Program-made: the position numbers and the translations under genes | Notes under the pieces: generated by a model | Databases searched by the model: none | What the model was told of the DNA's origin: nothing | Seen by the model: only the letters and a program-made list of their open reading frames with translations | Shown: positions 35,914-45,250 of the stretch, piece by piece | Layout: every line of letters starts with the position of its first letter | Position numbering within the stretch: position 1 is the stretch's first letter | Origin: Caldilineaceae bacterium | Lineage (GTDB): Bacteria; Chloroflexota; Anaerolineae; Caldilineales; Caldilineaceae | DNA: 45,691 bases | Assembly: GCA_020846635.1 (NCBI GenBank) | Contig: JADLDO010000018.1 | Coordinates: 1-45,691, forward strand | Reading direction: 5' to 3'

Positions 35914-37647
35914 TTACAGCGCGGTCGTCAATGCGGGCAGGGCATCCCCATGTTCCACGGGCAGCGCCACGAAAAAAGTGGTTCCTTTCCCCGCCTCACT
36001 GCGCGCCCATATCTGCCCGCCATGCGCCTCGACGATGGCCTTTGTCAGAAAAAGCCCCAGACCGGCCCCCATCGTATTACGGCGCAAACTGCTGTCCACC
36101 CGGTAAAAACGCTCAAAGACATTCGCAAGTTCATCCTGCGGAATGCCAATGCCCTGATCCGCCACAAAGAGCACCACACGCGCCGGGCCATGCTCGTTTG
36201 TGCTGTGTTGTGTCCATCCGCCCACGCGGATGACCCCGCCATCGGGCGAGTACTTGATCGCATTGCTCAACAGATTGGTCAACACCTGGCGCAAACGTTC
36301 CTCATCACCCCAAATTAAGGGCAGCGGTTCGGGAAAATCCAACTCAAACTGGTGAACATTGGTCTGTGTGCGATAGGCATCTGTCACCTTGCGCGCCAAA
36401 GCCTCCAGATCGACATCTGCGTAATCGAGCCGCAGCCCGCTCGCCTGGATACGGCTGGCATCCAGCAAATTGTTGATCAACGCCTCTAGACGGTCTGCTT
36501 CTTCCTCAATGATCTCCAAGCTCTGGCGCGCCGTAGTCGCATCCCATTGGGCATCAGGCCGCGCCAGCGTCTGGGCATAGCCCTTGATCAAGGCGACAGG
36601 AGTCTTTAGTTCATGGCTGATAATCGAAGTAAAGGTAGACTTCATCTCCTCTTCTTCGCGAAAACGAGTAATATCGTGGACATTGACAATGAGGTTCACC
36701 AGATGCGCTGTTTCATCATAGAGGGGCGTATAGGTTGCGGAGACAATAATACGGCTGCCACCCGGACGGATCAACTCGCCTTCACAGCGGCGGCTGCTGC
36801 CTTCTGGAAACTCATCCAGGGACTCGGCCTGGCACAGATCATCCCCCTCGACATGCTCCAAAGGCAGGACTTCAGCACAAGAACGACCGACCGCATCCGC
36901 TTCAGAGAGCCCCACCATTGCCGCCAACGCCTGGTTAATCACGACCACGCGCCGGTCTGTATCCAGAATCATGATGCCGTCGGCGCTGTTTTCGATAATG
37001 GTCGCCAGGCGTGTGCGCTCCGTCTCTAATTGATGATAGAGGCGCGCATTACGCACCGCAATCGCCGCCTGGTCGGCAAAACCTTGCAGGAACTGCCAAT
37101 CCATCTGCGTAAACGCATATTCGCTGCGAAAGAGATAGATGATCCCCAATAGCTCATCTTCAAAGAGCAGCGGCAATCCCACCACCTGGCCTAGCGTGAT
37201 CCCCAATTTTTCTTCCACCTGGCGCACGCGCGCTTGCAGGTCTACGTAGTCAGTAGTTACGGTGCGGGGAGTAGGCTCCGCCGGTTCAGCCTCATCAGGC
37301 TCACTACCCGGCGCGTCAATGATCTCCTCCTCGTCGCCTATCTCTTCTGTGTGCATCAACGACGCCACATCCAACAGCGGTTCAAAGGCGGGCCAGGCTT
37401 GAGGCGGGATATTATAGACGGCCCGAATCTGAAAGCGCGCATGTTCGTCCACCGGGTCGCCTATCCGCACCAGTGTCCGCGCCAGCACAATCAACCCAGC
37501 GCGGCAGCCCACCATCTCGGCAGCGCTGCTCAAGATCAATTTGAGCAAGCTGGGCAAATCCAAGCGCGAGGTCATTGCGCGCGTAATCCGCAGCAGATAT
37601 TCGCGCTGGCGCAATTGATAAGTGGCTAAGAGAGCAGGAACATTCAT
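35914..37647 (-). CDS. Soluble GAF-PAS sensor histidine kinase (orphan)
   Basis: The product (577 residues) has no membrane segment. It has an N-terminal GAF domain (about 25-205) interrupted by an acidic, Pro-rich insertion (about 100-130), then a PAS domain (about 208-330, IENSADGIMILDTDRRVVVINQAL). A HisKA domain with His345 in ISHELKTPVALIKGYAQ and a HATPase domain (LLSNAIKYSPDGG, DQGIGIP, GAGLGLFLTK) follow. No response regulator is adjacent. ATG 37647 is preferred over GTG 37653 because a promoter ends 8 bp upstream, leaving almost no leader and no ribosome site. It is divergent from the PEP-utilising enzyme genes. Confidence 0.94.
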   Translation of the reverse strand: MNVPALLATYQLRQREYLLRITRAMTSRLDLPSLLKLILSSAAEMVGCRAGLIVLARTLVRIGDPVDEHARFQIRAVYNIPPQAWPAFEPLLDVASLMHTEEIGDEEEIIDAPGSEPDEAEPAEPTPRTVTTDYVDLQARVRQVEEKLGITLGQVVGLPLLFEDELLGIIYLFRSEYAFTQMDWQFLQGFADQAAIAVRNARLYHQLETERTRLATIIENSADGIMILDTDRRVVVINQALAAMVGLSEADAVGRSCAEVLPLEHVEGDDLCQAESLDEFPEGSSRRCEGELIRPGGSRIIVSATYTPLYDETAHLVNLIVNVHDITRFREEEEMKSTFTSIISHELKTPVALIKGYAQTLARPDAQWDATTARQSLEIIEEEADRLEALINNLLDASRIQASGLRLDYADVDLEALARKVTDAYRTQTNVHQFELDFPEPLPLIWGDEERLRQVLTNLLSNAIKYSPDGGVIRVGGWTQHSTNEHGPARVVLFVADQGIGIPQDELANVFERFYRVDSSLRRNTMGAGLGLFLTKAIVEAHGGQIWARSEAGKGTTFFVALPVEHGDALPALTTAL

Positions 37648-37655
37648 AATCACAG

Positions 37656-37684
37656 ATACTATCGCAAAGCGTGGGAGTCAACAA
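37656..37684 (-). promoter_or_regulatory. Promoter of the GAF-PAS kinase, near-leaderless
   Basis: The minus strand shows TTGTTG (37679-37684), a 17-bp spacer and TAGTAT (37656-37661). The predicted transcription start lies about 2 nt before the ATG at 37647. Confidence 0.6.
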
Positions 37685-37740
37685 GTAGAGTGATCCGAGT
37701 TAGAATACAGTGAGATCCCAATAGACGATTTGCGCGAATG

Positions 37741-37755
37741 TTAACAACATGTTAA
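37741..37755. promoter_or_regulatory. Operator-like inverted repeat between divergent genes
   Basis: TTAACA-aca-TGTTAA lies between the kinase promoter and the start of the PEP-utilising enzyme pair (37954). Such short symmetric sites are typical of TetR/MarR/ArsR-type repressors. The rest of the 306-bp gap holds no supported gene and no other clear promoter. Confidence 0.4.
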
Positions 37756-37953
37756 TGTTCCGGTTTGGAATAGCGCTCTGCACCCCTCACCTATTCCAAT
37801 GCTCAATTCCCCAAGAAGAAAATCGAATCGAGTTGGTGCTGTCATGCGTCTTGTCGCTTCCTGACGATGACAGATTGTGTCGAGCAACTGCATGCTCAAT
37901 CGCGCAGGTGCAGCGACGCCTGATCGACCGTTCCACCGGAGAAGGGAGATGCC

Positions 37954-38829
37954 GTGGAATTACTCTGGCTAGAGGATGCGGCAGCGCAGGATCTGCGCCA
38001 AGTAGGCGGCAAGGTCGCCCATCTGAGCAGGTTGGCAGCTCGCTACACAGTCCCCACAGGTTTCTGTCTCACGACAGAGGCATTTCACCGTTGGACCGAC
38101 AACGCACTCGCTACGACACTAGAGATACCATCAGATTTGCACGCGCTGCTCCTGGTTGCCTACAGTGCGCTGGCTGAACGTACGCACACCGAGACGCCGC
38201 GCATCGCGGTCCGTTCTTCAGCCGTGGATGAAGATGGGGCCGGTGCGTCCTTTGCGGGACAGTACGATACCTTCCTGAATATCACCGGAGTTGAAGCGGC
38301 GGCACAGGCGGTGTTGCGCTGCTGGCAGACGGCTCGCTCCGAGCGTGTGTGTGCCTATCGCCGGCAGCATGGTCTCCCCGCCAATGGCATACATATGGCC
38401 GTCCTGCTCCAACAGATGGTAACAGCCGATGCGGCGGCCTTTATTTTCAGCGCCAACCCGATTACAAACGACCGCAGCCAACTAGTAATCAATGCCGCCT
38501 GGGGCCTGGGTGCCAGCATTGCCGACGGTACAGTGACGCCTGACACTTACATCGTGAGCAAGGAGGAGCTATCCATCGTGAGTTGCCAAGTGGCAGACAA
38601 GCAACAGATGACGGTGATGGGGCCAGATGGCACGCGTGAAGTGCCCGTCCCCCGTTTTCTACGCATGCAACCGGCCCTAACCGACAGCCATATCCAGAAA
38701 GTGGCCCAACTGGCGCTGTCACTCGAAGCTGAAATGGGCTGGCCTGTAGACGTCGAATGTGCGTGGAGCCGTGATCAACTTTACCTCTTGCAGTGTCGCC
38801 CCGTGACGGCGCTGTTGAAAAGTCATTGA
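37954..38829 (+). CDS. PEP/pyruvate-binding (ATP-grasp) subunit of a split phosphotransferase
   Basis: The 291-residue product is a complete PPDK_N-type ATP-grasp domain: VGGKVAHLSRLAARYTVPTGF (about 17-37), RSSAVDEDGAGASFAGQYDT, NAAWGLGASIADG and the C-terminal DVECAWSRDQLYLLQCRPVT, with the Glu and the Gln/Arg that bind ATP in rifampin phosphotransferase. It would transfer phosphate from ATP to the histidine of the partner protein. The start is GTG with GGGAG 5 bp upstream. The gene ends at a TGA, and the same frame stays open into the next gene; together the two match a single-chain rifampin phosphotransferase (about 865 codons). Phenylphosphate synthase is the other two-subunit precedent. 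Confidence 0.9.
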   Translation: MELLWLEDAAAQDLRQVGGKVAHLSRLAARYTVPTGFCLTTEAFHRWTDNALATTLEIPSDLHALLLVAYSALAERTHTETPRIAVRSSAVDEDGAGASFAGQYDTFLNITGVEAAAQAVLRCWQTARSERVCAYRRQHGLPANGIHMAVLLQQMVTADAAAFIFSANPITNDRSQLVINAAWGLGASIADGTVTPDTYIVSKEELSIVSCQVADKQQMTVMGPDGTREVPVPRFLRMQPALTDSHIQKVAQLALSLEAEMGWPVDVECAWSRDQLYLLQCRPVTALLKSH

Positions 38830-38883
38830 AAGGGTGGTTGTTGTCGATCAGATTACGTTGATAGAATGACAAGGAGAAATGCA

Positions 38884-40551
38884 ATGAGCGCGGAAGCCAC
38901 AACTCAACCCATTCCGATCTCTGCCGAATTTCCCGTTGCGTGGGAACAACCAGGCGATGAAAAGCTCTTTTGGTTCTTCGACCGTATGCATACACCGAGT
39001 CAAAGTTCGCCAATGGATCTATCCTTCTGGCGCATTCTGTACTCAGGGTTCAAGGAGGGTCACGCATTTTACGCCATTCCAATGGATATGCGCGTACAAC
39101 AGATCAACACCTTTGTCTACGCGACCAATCTTGCGCCGCCGCCGACGGAGGAAGAAGCAAAGATCATCCCGGAACGGATAGGCGCGACGATGGGACAGTT
39201 ACAGTCGCTCTGGGATGATGAGTGGCTGCCCACCATTCGCGAACACCTGGCCTTTTGGGATGGCTTTGATCTATCGGCTGCGTCGATGCCCGAACTGATT
39301 ACTCACCTCGACGAGTCGATAGAGCGCACTAAGCAGTTGTTCAGCCTGCATTTCCGCATTGTCGTGCCGGTTTACAGCGCAATCAGTGGCTTCGACGATT
39401 TTTACCAAGAGGTATTCGGCAAGGAAAGCCCCTTCGGTTCCTTTGCGCTATTAGAGGGCTTTCCCAACAAAACGGTCGAAATCGGCCAGGCGCTCTTCCG
39501 GCTCAGCCGCCAAGCCATCCTCGATCCGGCAGTGACGTCGGTTCTTGTCTCAAACGATGGCAGCGCAGAGGCAGAGCTGCGGCAAACCGAAGCAGGGCGA
39601 CGCTTCCTGGTTGCGTTAGATAAATTTTTGCAGGAGTACGGCCATCGCAGCGAATTGTGGAGTATCAGCTATCCCTCCTGGATCGAAGACTCCACGCCGG
39701 TCTATCGCACCCTGCGTGACTATCTGCGACAACCTGACCTCGATCTGGACAGCGACTTGGCCGCAGCAGCGACGCGGCGTGACGAACGCATTGCTGCCGC
39801 GCGCGCCCAATTGCAGGGCTACCCACAGCCGGTGGTCGAGCAGTTTGAATTTCTCCTACGCGCCGCTCAAGTCGGTACCGTCCTCAGCGAAGATCATGGT
39901 TTCTGGATCGACTTTCACGCTGTCGATAGGTTCCGCCAGGTCATCCGGGAATTCGGGCGGCGGCTCGCCGCGATGAATGTGATTGACCTGCCGGATGATG
40001 TTTTTTTCCTGACCCAAGAAGAGATGCGCGCCACAGCCATTGCACAGCCCATGCCGGATCAGCGCAAGCGAGTGGCGGAGCGTAAGGCCGAGATGCAACG
40101 TTTTGCCGGGGTGCAGCCTCCCCCTCTGTTGGGCACCCCTCCCGCTCACCAGCCAGGAGACAGCCCGGCAGAACGTGCGGATCGCAAGTTCTTTGGCGGG
40201 CCGCCCCCAACCGATTCCACGCCGCAGCTGATCCGTGGCAACAGTGGATCACCGGGCAAGGTACAGGGACGAGTGAAGGTAGTCCACAGCCTTGCAGAAG
40301 CCTCCAAACTGGAGCAGGGTGACATTCTGGTGGCCGTGACGACAGCGCCCCCGTGGACACCCCTCTTTGCCACCGCCGCTGCCGTCATCACAGACACAGG
40401 AGGTGTACTCAGTCACTGCGCCGTGGTAGCACGCGAATATGGCATTCCGGCAGTGGTAGGAACCGGCGTGGCGACAACCTTCCTGCACGACGACCAATGG
40501 ATTGAGATTGACGGCGAGGCCGGTACAGTGCGTGTGTTGGAGGCTGTGTGA
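38884..40551 (+). CDS. Substrate-binding plus swivelling-His subunit of the split phosphotransferase
   Basis: From ATG 38884 the product has 555 residues. Residues 1 to about 440 form a helical region like the acceptor-binding domain of rifampin phosphotransferase-type enzymes (FPVAWEQPGDEKLFWFFDRMH onward). The C-terminal 95 form the PEP-utiliser mobile domain with the phospho-histidine in TGGVLSHCAVVAREYGIPAVVG. AAGGAG 7 bp before the ATG supports internal initiation, although the frame is open back to the TGA at 38827. The partner upstream supplies the ATP site. The acceptor could be an antibiotic, a phenol or a 2-keto acid; the adjacent exporter favours a small organic compound. The last codons overlap the MFS start (GTGTGA). 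Confidence 0.9.
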   Translation: MSAEATTQPIPISAEFPVAWEQPGDEKLFWFFDRMHTPSQSSPMDLSFWRILYSGFKEGHAFYAIPMDMRVQQINTFVYATNLAPPPTEEEAKIIPERIGATMGQLQSLWDDEWLPTIREHLAFWDGFDLSAASMPELITHLDESIERTKQLFSLHFRIVVPVYSAISGFDDFYQEVFGKESPFGSFALLEGFPNKTVEIGQALFRLSRQAILDPAVTSVLVSNDGSAEAELRQTEAGRRFLVALDKFLQEYGHRSELWSISYPSWIEDSTPVYRTLRDYLRQPDLDLDSDLAAAATRRDERIAAARAQLQGYPQPVVEQFEFLLRAAQVGTVLSEDHGFWIDFHAVDRFRQVIREFGRRLAAMNVIDLPDDVFFLTQEEMRATAIAQPMPDQRKRVAERKAEMQRFAGVQPPPLLGTPPAHQPGDSPAERADRKFFGGPPPTDSTPQLIRGNSGSPGKVQGRVKVVHSLAEASKLEQGDILVAVTTAPPWTPLFATAAAVITDTGGVLSHCAVVAREYGIPAVVGTGVATTFLHDDQWIEIDGEAGTVRVLEAV

Positions 40552-41984
40552 GCCGAACACGAGAAACCATGCTCGATCCAGCGTCACAGGCACTCCCCAT
40601 TCTGGAAAACGAATCCAGCGAAGGGCTTCGTGTCGAGCGGGCGCTCTTGATCATGGTAGCGCTATCCACAGCACTGGCGCCGCTCAATTCGACGATGATC
40701 GCCGTGGCGCTCCCCAATATCATCCAAGACCTGAATGCCGGTGTGGCCGTTGCGGGATGGTTAGTCACCGGCTATCTGATCGCGATGGCTTCGCTACAGC
40801 CGGTTGCTGGAAAACTTGGCGACCGGCTGGGTAGGCGCACGCTGATGCTGGGGGGGCTGCTCTATTTCGGGCTGGTCTCGTTGGGTGCAACGCTGGCACC
40901 CAACATGCCCTTGCTGCTCTTCTTCCGCATACAACAGGGCATCGCCGGCGCGATTGTGTTTCCAAATGGAACAGCCCTCTTGCGTGAGGTGGTGCCATCG
41001 CAGCGGCGCGCAGCACGCTTCGGACTGATCGGCTCGATCACCGCTGTGGCAGCGGCGTTGGGTCCTCCGCTGGGGGGCCTGCTGGTGGGACTCGTCGGCT
41101 GGCGCGCAATCTTCCTAATGAATGTCCCCCTGCTGCTGCCTGCGCTGCTCATTGGCTGGCGCTATATCCCGCGCAGCGTAACGCACACGCGTGACTCGCG
41201 TTTCGATATTGCAGGGGCGATTTGGATGTCCGTGGTGCTGGTGGGAATGGCCTGGCTCTTGACACAGAGCCGTCAAGGAGAGACACGCTATTTACTGGGA
41301 GGCGGACTGCTTGTCCTCTTCTTGGCAATTTTGTTTATTCTCTTCGAACTGCGCCATGCCGACCCGGTGCTACAGCCGCGCTTTTTCCGCCACCGCTCCT
41401 TTGCCGCAGCGTGTGCAGCCATCGCCTTTAGCAACCTCTCCATGTATTCGACGCTGTTGGCGCTGCCCATCCTGCTGGCGCACCAGGCCGGCTGGAGCGA
41501 AGTTCAGATCGGATTTGTGCTGACGACTCAATTTGCAATGTCGATCGTCTGTACTCCGCTAGGCGGCTGGCTGGCGGATCGTCTGGGCAGGCGCTGGCCT
41601 ACCTTTGGAGGACTAGCGCTCTCAACAGCAGGCATGTTCATTCTGACCCTCTCCATTGCCGGAGCCGAGTTTTCGAACGTCTCTACACCCACAATGTTGG
41701 GAGGACTGGTGCTGGCGGGCATCGGGCTAGGGCTGTCGTCGGCAGGAATGCAAACCGCAGCCGTTGAGGCAGTGGATGTGCGCGAGGCCGGTGTAGCGGC
41801 TGGTGTGTTCTCAACCAGCCGCTATTTAGGCAGCATCGTGGGCTCAAGCGTCATCGCCGCGCTGCTCAATGGAAATACGACAGGAGATGGTAACTATGGT
41901 GCTGTCTTTGCCATGATCGTGGCGGCAGCAGCCATCGCCACCCTGGCAAGTTTGGGGTTACACGACCGGGCGCAGGCAGAATAA
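40548..41984 (+). CDS. MFS drug exporter (DHA2/EmrB-QacA type)
   Basis: The 478-residue product is a major facilitator with about 14 hydrophobic segments. It has motif A GKLGDRLGRRTLML after helix 2, a second copy GGWLADRLGRRWP in the later half, and antiporter motif C in ALGPPLGGLLVGLVGW. Such proteins export drugs or metabolites against protons. The start is a GTG at 40548 that overlaps the upstream stop codon by 4 bp, with GGAGG just before it: translational coupling to the phosphotransferase is clear. ATG 40569 is an alternative. The context suggests export of the phosphorylated or unphosphorylated substrate. Confidence 0.93.
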   Translation: MSRTRETMLDPASQALPILENESSEGLRVERALLIMVALSTALAPLNSTMIAVALPNIIQDLNAGVAVAGWLVTGYLIAMASLQPVAGKLGDRLGRRTLMLGGLLYFGLVSLGATLAPNMPLLLFFRIQQGIAGAIVFPNGTALLREVVPSQRRAARFGLIGSITAVAAALGPPLGGLLVGLVGWRAIFLMNVPLLLPALLIGWRYIPRSVTHTRDSRFDIAGAIWMSVVLVGMAWLLTQSRQGETRYLLGGGLLVLFLAILFILFELRHADPVLQPRFFRHRSFAAACAAIAFSNLSMYSTLLALPILLAHQAGWSEVQIGFVLTTQFAMSIVCTPLGGWLADRLGRRWPTFGGLALSTAGMFILTLSIAGAEFSNVSTPTMLGGLVLAGIGLGLSSAGMQTAAVEAVDVREAGVAAGVFSTSRYLGSIVGSSVIAALLNGNTTGDGNYGAVFAMIVAAAAIATLASLGLHDRAQAE

Positions 41985-42029
41985 AAAGGCGATCCGTTAG
42001 AATGATCAACAGGAAGGCAGCAGAAATCT

Positions 42030-42443
42030 TCAAGTGAGCAAGCTGGAGCGGCTAAACGAATCCGGCAGCAGTTCGCGCACAGAGGTCACGCGAAAATCGC
42101 CCTGTTCGTCGCTGATATAGACCTTCATCTCTGGCCCCAACTCAGCCATCACCTGGCGGCAGATACCACAGGGAGTGCCTCCATCACGCGTGGCAACGGC
42201 AATTGCGCGCAAATTGCGCTTGCCCTGGGCAATGGCTGCGGTGAGCGCCACCCGTTCGGCACAAATCGTCGCCGGATAAGAGGCGTTTTCCACATTACAG
42301 CCCAGGATCACCGTCCCATCCGCGGCCAACACTGCCGCGCCGACAAGATAGTGACTATAAGGCGCATAGGCGCGTTGGCGCGCGGTCAGGGCATGTTGCA
42401 CCAATTGGGCAGGCGTCAGTGCATCGCTTGCCGATTCAGCCAT
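42030..42443 (-). CDS. cdd: Cytidine deaminase
   Basis: The enzyme deaminates cytidine and deoxycytidine to (deoxy)uridine in pyrimidine salvage. The 137-residue product is the short tetrameric type with zinc ligands Cys61 in CAER (catalytic Glu63) and the PCGICRQ motif (Cys92, Cys95), plus the substrate loop NVENASYP. It lies 9 bp after the CNNM-type gene and has no clear ribosome site, so it is probably co-transcribed. It converges with the MFS gene; the 45-bp gap shows no hairpin. Confidence 0.95.
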   Translation of the reverse strand: MAESASDALTPAQLVQHALTARQRAYAPYSHYLVGAAVLAADGTVILGCNVENASYPATICAERVALTAAIAQGKRNLRAIAVATRDGGTPCGICRQVMAELGPEMKVYISDEQGDFRVTSVRELLPDSFSRSSLLT

Positions 42444-42452
42444 AGTGGGCGT

Positions 42453-43802
42453 TTAATCCGATGCTGAGTATTTGAAAAGCGGCGAAGTTTCTTGCGTAGA
42501 GGCGCTGTCTTGCACCATCATCTCAGCACTGTCCACTGCCTCTGCCGGTTCGTTCTCGGTAATGGCTTCCACAAGCACCTCTTCAATGCGGCGACCTTCC
42601 AGCGAAAGCACCGTGAAGCGCCAGCCGCCAACCTCCACGGATTCGTTGGGCACAGGTACATGGCCTAACTCGCTGTAGATCAGACCACCCAGCGTGTCGG
42701 CGTCTTCTTCCGGCAATTCCGTATCCAGCAGCTTCGCCAGCGAATAGAGGTCCAAGCGCGCGTTCAACAAATAGCGATTCGGTTCGAGCACCTGGACATA
42801 GGTTTCCTCCTCCAGATCATACTCGTCCTGAATCTCGCCTACAATCTCCTCCAGAATGTCCTCAATCGTCACCAGCCCGGCGATCCCCCCATACTCGTCC
42901 ACCACCATCGCGATATGGACCCGATCCTTCTGCATCTCGCGCAGCAGCGTGTTGACCTTTTTGCTCACCGGCACAAGATAGGGCGGGCGCAGCAAGGCAC
43001 GAATCGGAACATCCACCTGGTTGGTTTCAAAACATTTGAGAACATCTTTGGCATAGAGAAAACCGACAATCTGATCAATATTCTCTTCATAGACTGGAAT
43101 ACGGCTGTGCCCGGCCTCAATAATTACTGCCAAAGCATCGCGCAAGCTGGTCTCCACAGGCAGCGCTACCATATCAATACGCGGCACCATCACCTCACGC
43201 GCGACCGTTTCGTCCATCTCCAAGATCGAGGCAATCATCTCTTTCTCGCGCTCTTCGATTGGCTCTTCTTCTTCCGCCGCGCTGATCAACCGGCGCAGAC
43301 CCCCTTCGGATAAGAGCGCCGTATCCACACTGGTATCAACCTCGTGGTCGCCAACCTGTCGTCCTACACGCCGCACCAGCATTGTAACCGGCCAGAGCAG
43401 CACCACAGCCCCCTGCATGATCGGTGCCAGTGCCAGCGCGATCTGGAGGCTGCGGGTTTGCACCCAACTTCGCCCCATCGCCTGGAGCATTGCCAACAGC
43501 ACCCATCCAATCACCACCACACTCAGCAGCGACATAAGCGGTAATGTATCGGGCACCAACCAGGCTACCGCAGCGCCCGCCGCCAGGACACCACCCGTCT
43601 TGAGCAACAATAACGTCAGCAGCAATTGCGCCGGGTCGCGCAACAACCAATCCACACTCTTGGCCCGCCCATTGCCATCTTCACCCAATATCCGCACATT
43701 GCTGCGGCTGGCAGTTGTCAAGCTCGTTTCTGCCGCAATCGCAAAGCCAACAATCAGCAAGGCCGCAAGCAAAATAGAAAGGGGGACAGGGTCAACGTCC
43801 AC
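42453..43802 (-). CDS. CNNM/CorC-type membrane protein with CBS pair
   Basis: The 449-residue product has an N-terminal CNNM (DUF21) transmembrane domain (about 1-150, three to four helices), two CBS domains (about 200-320, MVPRIDMVALPVETSLRDALAVI and VSKKVNTLLREMQKDRVHIAMVVDEYGGIAGLVTIEDILEEIVGEI) and the CorC_HlyC C-terminal domain (about 335-420). Relatives (CorC/YhdP, MpfA) export magnesium or cobalt; hemolysin is a misnomer. The start is GTG with GGAGGAG upstream. It is followed by cdd and preceded by glmU, all minus. Confidence 0.92.
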   Translation of the reverse strand: MDVDPVPLSILLAALLIVGFAIAAETSLTTASRSNVRILGEDGNGRAKSVDWLLRDPAQLLLTLLLLKTGGVLAAGAAVAWLVPDTLPLMSLLSVVVIGWVLLAMLQAMGRSWVQTRSLQIALALAPIMQGAVVLLWPVTMLVRRVGRQVGDHEVDTSVDTALLSEGGLRRLISAAEEEEPIEEREKEMIASILEMDETVAREVMVPRIDMVALPVETSLRDALAVIIEAGHSRIPVYEENIDQIVGFLYAKDVLKCFETNQVDVPIRALLRPPYLVPVSKKVNTLLREMQKDRVHIAMVVDEYGGIAGLVTIEDILEEIVGEIQDEYDLEEETYVQVLEPNRYLLNARLDLYSLAKLLDTELPEEDADTLGGLIYSELGHVPVPNESVEVGGWRFTVLSLEGRRIEEVLVEAITENEPAEAVDSAEMMVQDSASTQETSPLFKYSASD

Positions 43803-43843
43803 TAATTACTCCTCCACATAGTAGAATAAGAAATCGAGCCAGA

Positions 43844-45190
43844 TTACTTTGGCGCACGTGCAGGTACTCCATAGACCAGGCTGTCGGCTGGCACATCGTG
43901 CGTCACCACCGAGCCTGCACCCGTACGAGCGCCCTCGCCAATCTCCACAGGGGCAACCAAGAGCGTATCACTGCCAATAAATGCCCCCTCACCGATAACA
44001 GTCTTGTGTTTCTTCACACCATCAAAATTACAGGTAATCGTCCCCGCGCCAATGTTGGCATTCGCGCCGACTTGAGCATCGCCCACATAGCTAAAATGCC
44101 CCATTTTGACACCAGGGCCCAAGTAACTGTTCTTCACCTCGCCAAAGTTGCCCATATGGACACCCTCGGCCAAATGTGCGCCCTTGCGTAGATGCCCAAA
44201 AGGGCCGATCTCGCTGTGCGCCTCCATGCGCGCCTCTTCCACAACCGAATAGCTCACGCGGCAATGGTCGCCAATCTCACTGTCTACAATCTGTGCGTTT
44301 GGCCCAATCGTGGCGTGACGACCAATATGCGTCTCTCCCTGCAAAACACAGCCCGGCCAAATCACACTATCCGCGCCAATCGTCACACCCTCCTCCACAT
44401 AACTGTTGGCAGGTTCCACAAAAGTCACACCGTTCAGCATGTGCGCTTCAAGGATACGCCGCTGCAACAACTGTGATACCTGCGCCAACTGCACCCGGTT
44501 GTTGATGCCGTTCACTTCCTCAAAAGGCGCTTCTAAACTCAAAATGGGCCGCCCCTGTTCAACCGCAATCGCCACCAGATCGGTCAGGAAATACTCCCCC
44601 TTCGTATTCAGGGGAATCTTCGGCAGATTCTCCCAGAGCCACGCTGCGTCAAAGCAGTAGACACCCGGATTCAACTCCTTGATCCGGCGCTGCTCCGGCG
44701 TGCAATATGCCTCCTCGACAATCGCTTCAATCTCGCCCCCTGCATTGCGTATTACACGCCCAAAAGCCTGGGGATCGTCGCGCACGACCGTCAGCATTGC
44801 CAATGCGGGCTTTTTGCCTGCTGCAACTCCTTCGGCAAAGAGACCGGCAAGCTGCCGTTGTGTCTCGGCACTGAGCAGCGGCATATCGGCATAAAAGACC
44901 AATACCGCATCTGCTTTGCCTTGCAAGGCCGGGACCACCTGCATCACGGCATGCCCTGTCCCCAGCAGCTCACGCTGCACAACATACTCCGCCTGCTCAC
45001 CCAAATAGGCTTCGACCAGTTCCCGCCCATGCCCTACCACGACGACCGGCTGGCGACCACTCACCTGTGTTGCACTACGCACCGCCCACTCGACCATAGG
45101 CCGCCCCAGCAAGGGATGCATTACCTTGGGCAATTCCGACTTCATGCGAGTACCAAAACCGGCAGCTAAGATCACATTCACCAGATTCAC
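43844..45190 (-). CDS. glmU: Bifunctional GlcNAc-1-P uridylyltransferase / GlcN-1-P acetyltransferase
   Basis: GlmU makes UDP-GlcNAc, the precursor of peptidoglycan and other glycans. The 448-residue product has the N-terminal pyrophosphorylase domain (LAAGFGTRMKSELPKVMHPL at 8-27, QRELLGTGHAV, YADMPLL, NPGVYCFD) and a C-terminal left-handed beta helix of hexapeptide repeats (GVTIGADSVIWPGCVL...GAGTITCNFDGVKKHKT). Both active sites look intact. The start is GTG with AGGAG 7 bp upstream. The leader contains a terminator (45251-45291) only about 60 bp before the start, so expression may be controlled by attenuation. Confidence 0.96.
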   Translation of the reverse strand: MNLVNVILAAGFGTRMKSELPKVMHPLLGRPMVEWAVRSATQVSGRQPVVVVGHGRELVEAYLGEQAEYVVQRELLGTGHAVMQVVPALQGKADAVLVFYADMPLLSAETQRQLAGLFAEGVAAGKKPALAMLTVVRDDPQAFGRVIRNAGGEIEAIVEEAYCTPEQRRIKELNPGVYCFDAAWLWENLPKIPLNTKGEYFLTDLVAIAVEQGRPILSLEAPFEEVNGINNRVQLAQVSQLLQRRILEAHMLNGVTFVEPANSYVEEGVTIGADSVIWPGCVLQGETHIGRHATIGPNAQIVDSEIGDHCRVSYSVVEEARMEAHSEIGPFGHLRKGAHLAEGVHMGNFGEVKNSYLGPGVKMGHFSYVGDAQVGANANIGAGTITCNFDGVKKHKTVIGEGAFIGSDTLLVAPVEIGEGARTGAGSVVTHDVPADSLVYGVPARAPK

Positions 45191-45250
45191 AGACAGCTCC
45201 TATGGGCGTGAGATCGAAGACGTAACTGATCACGAAAATCCAGGATCAAC

